Source: Emiliania huxleyi CCMP1516
Lineage: Eukaryota > Haptophyta > Isochrysidales > Noelaerhabdaceae
Assembly (NCBI RefSeq): GCF_000372725.1
Contig: NW_005200170.1
Location: 673,389 to 737,388, forward strand
Length of the DNA stretch: 64,000 nucleotides
Reading direction: 5' to 3'
The notes under the pieces were generated by a model. The model was not told where the DNA came from and made no database searches. It was given only the letters and a program-made list of their open reading frames with translations. Positions 52,732-61,175 of this stretch are shown here, piece by piece. Within the stretch, counting starts at the first letter, position 1, and every line of letters starts with the position of its first letter. The position numbers and the translations under genes were made by a program.

Positions 52732-53235
52732 AGCGAGGGGCACACAGCTGTGAAGGGCCGCTTTTATGGACTCGGAGCATGCAGGTGTATATTCTTTTTG
52801 CTTGGCCGGACCTCATGATGATTCTGGAAAAACCTGAAAAACCTAAAACATCGTTCAAAAGCCAGCAGGGTAAAAGTCATATTGCCGCAGAGAGTTCAGA
52901 GAGACGACGATATGAGCTGCAGCGCATCTACACGTGGGTGCGGGGCGCGGGGGTGAGGTGGGCCGCTCAGGTGGGGGCGCGCTCTCGGTCTCGCGCCCCA
53001 CAAGCGCAACATAGCTCGCGATTTTGAAAATCGGATTATCGCCCCATTTTGCCGACGGCGCTCACGCGGGCGGAGATAGTGCCCGCGGATCGTGGAGGTC
53101 CACAACTACCCGAGTGCCCCAACTCGTACGGTCGCGCAGAAAATGTACAACTGGCAGACGCTGAACGCGCGGGTCAACAAGAACGAAGAAGCCGAATCGC
53201 TGCCGCAATACTTGTACTTGCTTCTTTTGCCCGAG
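52732..53235. other. Interval with a possible SPEF1/CLAMP-like fragment
   Basis: 52740-53085 shows no gene. On the plus strand 53088-53172 encodes IVEVHNYPSAPTRTVAQKMY then NWQTLNARV. It resembles the 'M.NY....S...QK..NW..LN.KV' part of the CH domain of SPEF1/CLAMP proteins. The preceding FADG and AEIV pieces lie in other frames, so it looks like a decayed exon. Confidence 0.4.
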
Positions 53236-54997
53236 TCACAAGAGGTGCGCGCCCAGGGCGCCGCCGAGCTGTCGCCACAGCTCCATCGCCGCCCTCAGCC
53301 ACGCCCGCTCCTCCTGCTGCGCGCTCAGCGCGAGCAGAGCCGCCCAGCTGCCGCCCGCGCGCGGCGCGCAGTTGCGGAGGTCACACCAGTCGGTCGGGCC
53401 TGCAGGTAGGGCGGGGGTACGGGCCTGCAGGTAGGGCGGGGGTATGAAAAGGCGAGGTGGTCAATGTCTCCACACGCACACGACGGTGGTGGGGCAAGGG
53501 CCAGGCGACCCTCGCGACTCCACGTCTAAAAGACAGGAGCAGCCCCGCACGGCATTGAAAGTGCAAGGCCCGGTGCGCGTGGGTGCAAGAGCCGGGGAGC
53601 CCCAAGCGGGAGCCCTCTCTAAGGGGCGGTGGGGCGGCTCGCGAGGCAGCGCGCCGAGGAGCGTCCACGGAGGCGGCGCGGCGTGCGCATACGCGACGGC
53701 GCAAGCCAAGTACTCCTCGCCGGCGCGCTCGACGACGCGCCGCAGCTCCGCCGCCTGAGATATGGCGAGATCTGGGGACATATGGCGAGATATGGCGAGA
53801 TATGGCGAGATATGAGCTCCGCCGCCTGTCTTGTGGTGCAGCGCCGCCGCCGGCCGGCGGCGGCGGCGGCGGCGGCGCCGCCTGGCAAGCCGTCCGCGCC
53901 GCATGCGTGCCCGCCCTCTGCCCCGCCCTCCTCTCTCTCCTCGTCTCTCTCCTCGTCTCTCCCCTCCTCCCTCGCGCGAATCAGTCCCATCGCGTCTGCC
54001 GCCGCGGCGAGGATGCTGCCGACGCGCGCCGCCTCCGCCTCGGCCGCGCCCGCCTCGCCTCCCACCCCGGAGGAGGTCGCGGCGCCCGCGGCGCCCGGGC
54101 CGCCGCTCCCGCCGCCGCCAGCCGGCCTCCCGCCCGACGAGAGGCGCGCGGGGTCCGTGGTGCCGCCGGAGGAAGAGGAGGCGGCGGGAGCGGCGGAGGC
54201 GGCCGGAGCGGCGGGAGCGGCGGAGGCGGCAGAGGCGGCAGAGGCGGCGGAGGCGGCGGAGGCGGCCGGCGGCGCATCAGCATCCATGGGCGAATTGCAG
54301 CGGCCGGAGCCGGCGGTTGTCGAGGAGGCGCCGGCCGAAGCGCCGCTGCGACGGGGGTGGCTTCCTGATGAGCGAGAGGGGAGGGCGGGCGCGCGCGCGG
54401 CGAGAGCAGGGCGCACCTGCAAGAGGAGCCCGTGAGTTGCTGCGAGCCGGTGCCAACCGCTCGCGCCGCGGGCGTGACTGCGAGAGGACTCGAGTGCGGC
54501 TGCTGCAGCGGCTGCTCGGGCACAGGGCTCTCGCTCTTGTTGTCGGGGCCGCGCGCCGCAGCCGCTGCCGACATCGCCGCCGGCACCGGCGCTCCCGGCT
54601 GCTGAGCTGTCTTAGCCGCCTCTACCAACCTGGCTGCCTCCCACATCCTGGCCGCCTCCGCCTCCGCCTCGCTCCCGGGAGGCAGCCGCATGGAGAGCCA
54701 GGCCAGCAGCTGGGCCTCGCCATCCGCCGCATTGCTTGCGATTGGCGCCCGGTGTGCGCGTCCTACAGCAGCACTTGCGCTTCGGCCAGCGCGGTAGAGG
54801 CTCCGCAGGAGCTCGATCTGCACGTTTCCAAAGTAGACATCGCTTGGAGGGGAGAAGGAGTCAAATGTCGACCGACCCAGTCCGAGCGCTCCTCGCAGCT
54901 CGGCATCGGGAGAGAGGAAGCCACATGCGGCGCAGGAGAAGGCGTCGGAGCGAGCGGCGGCAGCCGTGGCCGTGCCGCCGCACGCGTCGCAGGTCAT
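53236..54997 (-). CDS. Zinc-ribbon protein of unknown function with Pro/Ala-rich middle
   Basis: ATG at 54995-54997 starts MTCDACGGTATAAA with CxxC, followed by FSCAACGF with a second CxxC: a small zinc ribbon. Then come RSTFDSFSPPSDVYFGNVQI, ELLRSLYRAGRSASAAVG, EAQLLAWLSMRLPPGSEAEA and a long Ala/Pro/Ser-rich region. A frame change near 54440 fits an intron ending CTTGCAG|GTGCGC. After the intron 53825-53755 come AAELRRVVERAGEEYLACAV and PPPWTLLGALPREPPHRPLE. A likely final exon 53399-53236 reads PTDWCDLRNCAPRAGGSWAA, LLALSAQQEERAWLRAAMEL, WRQLGGALGAHLL, TGA. The intron before it contains a family A repeat (53462-53585). The donor sites of the first and last introns are not certain. No family assigned. 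Confidence 0.55.
53462..53585 (-). repeat. Family A dispersed repeat, probably intronic
   Basis: Inverse orientation on the plus strand (TCTCCACACGCACACGACGG to GGCCCGGTGCGCGTGGGTG). It lies in the probable last intron of the zinc-ribbon gene, in that gene's sense direction, as in the GMPPA introns. Confidence 0.75.
53744..53828 (-). repeat. ATATCTCGCC array with exact 14-bp duplication forming an intron
   Basis: agctccgccgcctg occurs at 53744-53757 and 53815-53828, around 57 bp of ATATCTCGCC/CCCC units in the gene's sense direction. The intron 53825-53755 is GC-AG: donor CAG|GCGGCGGAG from one copy, acceptor CTCAG|GCGGCGGAG at the other. Confidence 0.8.
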
Positions 54998-55027
54998 TAC
55001 CCCCGGGGCGGGTGGCTGGTGTCCCGG

Positions 55028-55120
55028 TTCGTTGCTGCGCTTCGCGGTCACGCGCGAGACGGAGTAGGGGTCGGAGCTGTGGTGAGTGTGGCTTTGCCTC
55101 CCCCTCCGACACCGTGCTGG
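55028..55120 (+). pseudogene. Remnant of an ankyrin-gene 3' end
   Basis: CTGCGCTTCGCGGTCACGCG then CGAGACGGAGTAGGGG and the following 50 bp match the stop region and 3' flank of the ankyrin gene (57048-57115). No ankyrin repeats precede it. It is antisense to the first exon region of the zinc-ribbon gene. Confidence 0.55.
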
Positions 55121-55207
55121 ATAAGAAAATATGGGGTCAGGGCGTCCTCCCATCCCTCCCTTGGGGTGTCTGTTTTTTATTTTTTCTTTGAGTGCGGTCA
55201 GCAACCT

Positions 55208-55308
55208 CACGAGCAGACGGCTTCGTTACGAAGCTGCCCCCAGCAGGCGTCTTGACGGGTATCAAATTTTTTTACAAAGAATATACTTAAGACAAAGAGG
55301 CCAACGGA
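55208..55308 (-). repeat. Family B dispersed repeat, copy 3
   Basis: GAAGCTGCCCCCAGCAGGCG, TCTTGACGGGTATCAAATTT and CAAAGAGGCCAACGGA are the complement of 42942-43035. It ends 20 bp before the ankyrin start codon, so it lies in or at that gene's 5' leader. Confidence 0.7.
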
Positions 55309-55327
55309 ACTTTTTCTTTCTCATACT

Positions 55328-57070
55328 ATGAGCGGCACCGCGAGCCCCCTGTTGACCGATCTGGCGGTGGGCGACCTGGGCTCGCTGCGCGCCCTCCTCT
55401 CCGGGCGGGGGACGCGCGGCACGTCGCTCACGGCCCAGCTTGACGCGCGACTCGACACAGATACGCAGGACACGCTTCTCACCTGGGCCGCTCGGCACGG
55501 GCAAGCCGAGGCGGTGCGGCTGCTGCTCGAAGCCGGCGCGAGCGTCGGGGCGACGACTGGCGGCGGCGCTTCCGCGCTGTTCATCGCGTGCCAGAACGGC
55601 CACCTCGAGTGCGCCCGGCTGCTCCTCGAGGCCAGCGCGGCGGTCAACCAAGCCCGCGACACTGGCGCCACGCCGCTGTACATCGCGTGCCAGAAGGGCC
55701 ACCTCAACATCGCCCGGCTGCTTCTCGAGGCCGGCGCAAGCGTCGGGGCGGCTGATGGGAGCGGCGCTTCTGCTCTTCTCCTCGCGTGCCAGGAGGGCCA
55801 TGTCGAGTGCTCCCGGCTGCTCCTTGAGGCGGGCGCGGCGATCAATCAAGCCAATCAAGGTGGCCTCACTCCGCTGCTTGCTGCGTGCCACTTCGGCCAC
55901 ATCGAGATCGCGAGGCTGCTGCGCGACGCTGGCGCAGCGGTCGGCCAAGTCATGGATGGCGGCATCACGCCGTTGATCATGGCATGCCTGCAGGGGCGCG
56001 TCGAGTGCGCCCAGCTGCTCCTCGAGGCCAGCGCTTCGGCCAACCAGGCGGCGGACAATGGCGCCACGCCGCTGTTCATCGCGTGCCAGCAGGGCCGCGT
56101 CGAGTGCGCCCAGCTGCTCCTCGAGGCCAGCGCTTCGGCCAACCAGGCGGCGGACAATGGCGCCACGCCGTTGTACGCTGCGTGCGAGGCAGGCCACATC
56201 GACATCGTCCGGCTGCTTCTCGAGGCCAGCGCGGCGGTCAACCAAGCGATGAACGACGGCACCACACCGCTCTACATCGCGTGCCAGAAGGATCACCTCG
56301 ACATCGCCCGGCTGCTTCTCGAGGCCGGCGCAGCGGTCGACCAAGCCGAGGAACAAGGCACCACGCCGCTGTTCAGGGCGTGCTACCAAGGCCACGTCGA
56401 GATCGCGAGGCTACTGCGCGATGCTGGCGCAGCGGTTGGCCAAGTCATGGCTGGCGGCGTCACGCCGTTGATCGTCGCGTGCCAGAAGGGCCACGTCGAC
56501 ATCGCCCGGCTGCTTCTCGAGGCTGGCGCAGTGGTTGACCAAGCTGCGGGCAACGGCGTCACGCCACTGATCATGGCGTGCCACCAGGGCCACCTCGAGG
56601 TCGCCAAGCTCCTCTCCTCCTACGGCGCCTCCCGCGCCGCTACGCCATCCGTCGGCACGCCCGAGGAGGCCGCAACCAGCGCAGGCCAGGCCGACCTCGC
56701 CGCCTGGCTGGTCGCCAGCCGCGGCTGGACGCCGCTCGCGCACCTTGAGAGCCTCAGCGCCGCCCGCGCTCTCTCCCTGCTGCGCAGCGGCGCAAGCCTG
56801 CACGAGGGCGAGCCGACGCCGCTGCAGCGCGCCGCGGGCGGCGAGGGTGAGGCGGCGGCGTTGGTCCGGCGGGCGGCGGCGCCGTGGTCGCCGGCAAGCC
56901 ACTCGCTCTTCCCCGCGGCGGCCCGCGCGCGGGCGGCGCTCCTCGTCGTCTCGCTCTACGAGATCCACGAGCGGCACCATCTCGACTCGGCAGGAAACAC
57001 GAACGGCATCGCGGCGCGCGACTTTGTCGGGTGCGTGCTGCGCTTCGCGATCACGCGCGAGACGGAGTAG
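55328..57070 (+). CDS. Ankyrin-repeat protein
   Basis: Single exon, 580 residues, ATG at 55328. About 13 ankyrin repeats of 33 residues (for example GATPLYIACQKGHLNIARLL, LEAGASVG) are followed by a diverged C-terminal region (SAARALSLLRSGASLHEGEP, SPASHSLFPAAARARAALLV, GCVLRFAITRETE) shared with a remnant at 55028. It is a protein-interaction scaffold; partners unknown. Neighbouring repeats are nearly identical at DNA level (56001-56100 against 56085-56184), a sign of recent internal expansion. Confidence 0.9.
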   Translation: MSGTASPLLTDLAVGDLGSLRALLSGRGTRGTSLTAQLDARLDTDTQDTLLTWAARHGQAEAVRLLLEAGASVGATTGGGASALFIACQNGHLECARLLLEASAAVNQARDTGATPLYIACQKGHLNIARLLLEAGASVGAADGSGASALLLACQEGHVECSRLLLEAGAAINQANQGGLTPLLAACHFGHIEIARLLRDAGAAVGQVMDGGITPLIMACLQGRVECAQLLLEASASANQAADNGATPLFIACQQGRVECAQLLLEASASANQAADNGATPLYAACEAGHIDIVRLLLEASAAVNQAMNDGTTPLYIACQKDHLDIARLLLEAGAAVDQAEEQGTTPLFRACYQGHVEIARLLRDAGAAVGQVMAGGVTPLIVACQKGHVDIARLLLEAGAVVDQAAGNGVTPLIMACHQGHLEVAKLLSSYGASRAATPSVGTPEEAATSAGQADLAAWLVASRGWTPLAHLESLSAARALSLLRSGASLHEGEPTPLQRAAGGEGEAAALVRRAAAPWSPASHSLFPAAARARAALLVVSLYEIHERHHLDSAGNTNGIAARDFVGCVLRFAITRETE

Positions 57071-57754
57071 GGGAGCGTGAGTATGTTGCCTTCTCGCCTC
57101 CGACCGAGGTGCTGTCTTGAGGGTCCGGAGGCTGGGACTGTGTGCTTTTAGAGAGCGCATTACGAGTAACAGAGCGCCTCCAGCGCACTTGGAGTGGGCC
57201 GCGCACTTGGAGCACTTGGAGAGTGCAGTCATCAACCTCACATCCAGGGCCGGGGAGCTGAGGAGCGCACCCAGGAGCGGGCCGGATGATCGGGATCGGG
57301 TTGCGGGCAAGAGAGCCCTAGCCCCGGGGGTGCGCGTTCGCAGGGCAAGGGCCATAAAGTAAACACGGGTCTCCGAGAGAGGGCTCCGTGTACCGGGTTT
57401 CCCCTTAACTGCAGAACGCCCCCTCTACTCGGAGCTAGTGGACACGGACACTACGACACTGTACTCCACGTACGTACACGGACACGCCTCATGTGCGCCC
57501 GCCCGACTCCGGTCCCATTGCGGAGCTAAGTGCATTGCCGTTCTGAACGGAGTCGCTTATCAGGCGGCTCCTTTGCGTATGTTCTTAGTGCTAGCACGCG
57601 CCAGTCCGCACCTGTGTGTCGAGCCTGTCTGCTGTGAGTCCTCCACCCGGCGCAAGTCGAAAAAAAACAAAAAGAAGGTTCCGAGACACTTCCCAGACAC
57701 TTCCGAGGCAACAAGGAATTCGACAAGGCAACAAGGTGGACAGGTCAACGACTT
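57071..57754. other. Gene-free region with dispersed segments
   Basis: 57196-57262 (GCACTTGGAGCACTTGGAGA, then CACATCCAGGGCCGGGGAG) recurs at 61040-61106. 57521-57612 recurs at 24676-24780. A-rich tract at 57660-57680. No gene. Confidence 0.45.
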
Positions 57755-59215
57755 GCCTCCCTCTCCCCGCTCGCCGCCGCCGCCGCCGCCGCCACCGTGC
57801 GGCCGCCGCGCCCCCCGCCCCCCCCCGCTCTCGCTCCGACGCTCCACCGCAGTCGCTACTTTCCTGCTCGGCGGCACGTGGCTCGCGAGGCCAGTCAGCT
57901 CCTCTTCCCCTCTATCACCTCGCTCCACCCGCCACCGCCACCTCCGCTGCCTCCGCCGCCTCCGCCGCTGCCGCCGCCGCCCCGCCCCCTTGTCCGGTGT
58001 TCCAACCTCGCAGTCGCGTTCGTCGTCTCGCCTCGGTTCCTCGGTGCAAGCATGCGTGGTGAGAGAGCGTGATCCATATTGGCGCCGGGTGTCACTCGAC
58101 TGCGCCTGCCCGGCCCGGCCCCGCCCTTCGCTTCCGCTGCCAACCGCAGTTGCAAACAAGCCTCCGGGCGGCTCGAGCTTCTTTCGGCAAGTGGCCCTGT
58201 GTGTGCTTCTCTCCACGTCCACCACCGCCCGTCACCTCCCTCTCCCCCATCACCGCCGCCGCCGCCGCCGCCGCCACCGTGCGGCCGCCGCGCCCCCCGC
58301 CTCCCCCCGCCCTCGCTCCGACGCTCCACCGCAGTCGCTACCTTCCTGCTCGGCGGCACGCGAGGCCAGTCAGCTCCTCTTCCCCTCTATCACCTCGCTC
58401 CACCCGCCACCGCCACCGCCACCGCCACCTCCGCCGCCTCCTCCGCCGCCGCCGCCCGCCCCGCCCCCTTGTCCGGTGTTCCAACCTCGCAGTCGCGCTC
58501 GTCGTCTCGCCTCGGTGCCTCGGTGCAAGCATGCGTGCGGTGAGAGAGCGTGATCCATGTTGGCGCCGGTGTCACTCGGCTGCGCCTGCCCGGCCCGGCC
58601 CCGCCCTTCGCTTCCGCTGCCAACCGCAGTTGCAAACAAGCCTCCGGGCGGCTCGAGCTTCTTTCGGCAAGTGGTCCTGTGTGTGCTTCTCTCCACGTCC
58701 ACCACCGCCCGTCGCCTCCCTCCCCCCCTCCACCGCCGCCGCCGCCGCCGCCGCCACCGTGCGGCCGCCGCGCCCCCCGCCTCCCCCCGCCCTCGCTCCG
58801 ACGCTCCACCGCAGTCGCTACCTTCCTGCTCGGCGGCACGTGGCTCGCGAGGCCAGTCAGCTCCTCTTCCCCTCTATCACCTCGCTCCACCCGCCACCGC
58901 CACCGCCACCTCCGCCGCCTCCTCCGCCGCCGCCGCCCGCCCCGCCCCCTCGTCCGGTGTTCCAACCTCGCAGTCGCGCTCGTCGTCTCGCCTCGGTGCC
59001 TCGGTGCAAGCATGCGTGCGGTGAGAGAGCGTGATCCATATTGGCGCCGTCTCTCCATCACCGCCCGTCGCCTCCCTCTCCCCCCTCACCGCCGCCGCCG
59101 CCGCCGCCGCCACCCTGCGGCCGCCGCGCCCCCCGCCCCCCCGCTCTCGCTCCGACGCTCCACCGCAGTCGCTACCCGTCCTGCTGCTCGGCGCTGCCGC
59201 CCTCACGAGGCGATG
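57755..59215 (+). repeat. 481-bp tandem macrosatellite
   Basis: GAGAGAGCGTGATCC recurs at 58061, 58542 and 59023, defining a 481-bp period. Two full units and partial ones at both ends are nearly identical, apart from different lengths of CCGCCGCCG runs. They are open in several frames because of composition (Pro/Ser/Arg-rich); no family is seen and frames differ between units, so I do not call a gene. Confidence 0.8.
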
Positions 59216-59570
59216 ATATGGTGACGGACGAATGGTGACGGAGCCACGATGACACCGACAGCCGCACAGCACCTTCACCAACGCACATGCGATCCCGAAG
59301 ACCGCCGCCACTCCTCCTGCCACCGCTCTCTCCTCCGCCGCCGCCGCGGCGCCCGCCCCTCGCTCCCGCGCTCCAACCGCAGTCGTCGCTGCTCTTCGTT
59401 CTGCTGCTCGGCGCTGCCGCACACGAGGCGATGATACGGTATGGAGACAGACAGACAACCCACTGACGAGGCGATGATATGGTATGGAGACAGACGGACA
59501 ACCCACTCACAGGCAGTCCACGAAGCAACCATCTCCTCCTCCCTTGGACCTCCTCGCCACCCGCTCTATG

Positions 59571-60495
59571 CCTCACCGCTCCACGCATCTCGACCGCACC
59601 CTATTCTTCAACTGTGATGCGCCCGGGTCTCTTCGCGCCGCGGGACCAGCTCGGACACGCTCCTCCACCGCTCCACGCATCTCGACCGCACCCGATTTTT
59701 GAACTGTGATGCCCGGGTCTCTTCGCGCCGCGGGACCAGCTCGGACACGCTCCTCCACCGCTCCACGCATCTCGACCGCACCCGATTTTTGAACTGTGAT
59801 GCGCCCGGGTCTCTTCGCGCCGCGGGACCAGCTCGGACACGCTCCTCCACCGCTCCACGCATCTCGACCGCACCCGATTTTTGAACTGTGATGCGCCCGG
59901 GTCTCTTCGCGCCGCGGGACCAGCTCGGACACGCTCCTTCACCGCTCCACGCATCTCGACCGCACCCGATTTTTGAACTGTGATGCGCCCGGGTCTCTTC
60001 GCGCCGCGGGACCAGCTCGGACACGCTCCTCCACCGCTCCACGCATCTCGACCGCACCCGATTTTTGAACTGTGATGCGCCCGGGTCTCTTCGCGCCGCG
60101 GGACCAGCTCGGACACGCTCCTCCACCGCTCCACGCATCTCGACCGCACCCGATTTTTGAACTGTGATGCGCCCGGGTCTCTTCGCGCCGCGGGACCAGC
60201 TCGGACACGCTCCTTCACCGCTCCACGCATCTCGACCGCACCCGATTTTTGAACTGTGATGCGCCCGGGTCTCTTCGCGCCGCGGGACCAGCTCGGACAC
60301 GCTCCTCCACCGCTCCACGCATCTCGACCGCACCCGATTTTTGAACTGTGATGCGCCCGGGTCTCTTCGCGCCGCGGGACCAGCTCGGACACGCTCCCCC
60401 CTCCTCCACCGCTGCACGCCTCTCGACCGCACACTGCTCAACTGCCTTCTGCAATGCGCCTGGGTCTCTTCGCGCCCTGCGGGGACTTAGCTCGG
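59571..60495 (+). repeat. 91-bp satellite, about ten copies
   Basis: Unit: CTCCACCGCTCCACGCATCT, CGACCGCACCCGATTTTTGA, ACTGTGATGCGCCCGGGTCT, CTTCGCGCCGCGGGACCAGC, TCGGACACG. Inner copies are near-identical; the first and last are diverged. 91 is not a multiple of three and all minus frames stay open, so the long open frames are an artefact of the repeat. Confidence 0.9.
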
Positions 60496-61175
60496 CATGC
60501 TCACTTCTCGCAATCTGGCACACGGAGATTCGATGACCATGGCAAACTGGAACACACAGCGAATGGAGACCATACAGCGGCTCAGAGCACGTGTAGACTG
60601 CCATGGCGAGGCGCTCTCTTTGGTCGAGGATGCTCACTTCGCCCGCGCCCAACCCACTCCCCGGCCCAGCCACTCCCCGTGTAGACACAGTACAGAGGGG
60701 TGACGGGTACAGCACACATGCCCGTCACCCCCAACCCTTCCCGCTGTCAGCAGCGCCTCACGAGGCGCCGGGCTGCAAGGTCACTCGAGATGACCCGGCG
60801 GGGTAATGGTGTGCCTAGGGTGTGTGGTTCATGCGTGCGCGGTGTCTCTCGATCCGACCTGGTCAGATCGTCAACGCGCGCGCGGAGGAACACTCAGTGA
60901 GATCACGTATTACCGCCGTCGGCTGCGCCTTGCGTGTCGTGTGAGGTACGGCTTAAGTTTTAAGGCCAAGTTGACGTATTTTTTTTCAGGGCCTTGAGGG
61001 CCTTTTCGATTGGGCTCCTACTTTTTCAGTCATTCAGTGTATGTGGCGGAGCACTTGGAGCACTTGGAGTGCAATCATTAGCTCACATCCAGGGCCGGGG
61101 AGTTCGCCGCGCATTTCTTCTCTGCTGGATGTCGCTCGGCGAACTGTAGCATCGCTCCTTGTGAGATCCCGACGC
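60496..61175. other. 5' flank of the second F-box/RCC1 gene
   Basis: No gene. 61040-61106 is the second copy of a segment at 57196-57262. T-rich run at 60975-60990. Confidence 0.4.

Noticed and set aside
57438-59224. Pro/Ser/Arg-rich open frames over the macrosatellite
   Set aside because: Frames change between otherwise identical 481-bp units and composition explains the lack of stops.
59601-60441. Long minus-strand open frames over the 91-bp satellite
   Set aside because: The unit is not a multiple of three and has no stop in any minus frame, so the open frames follow from the repeat alone; no family signal.
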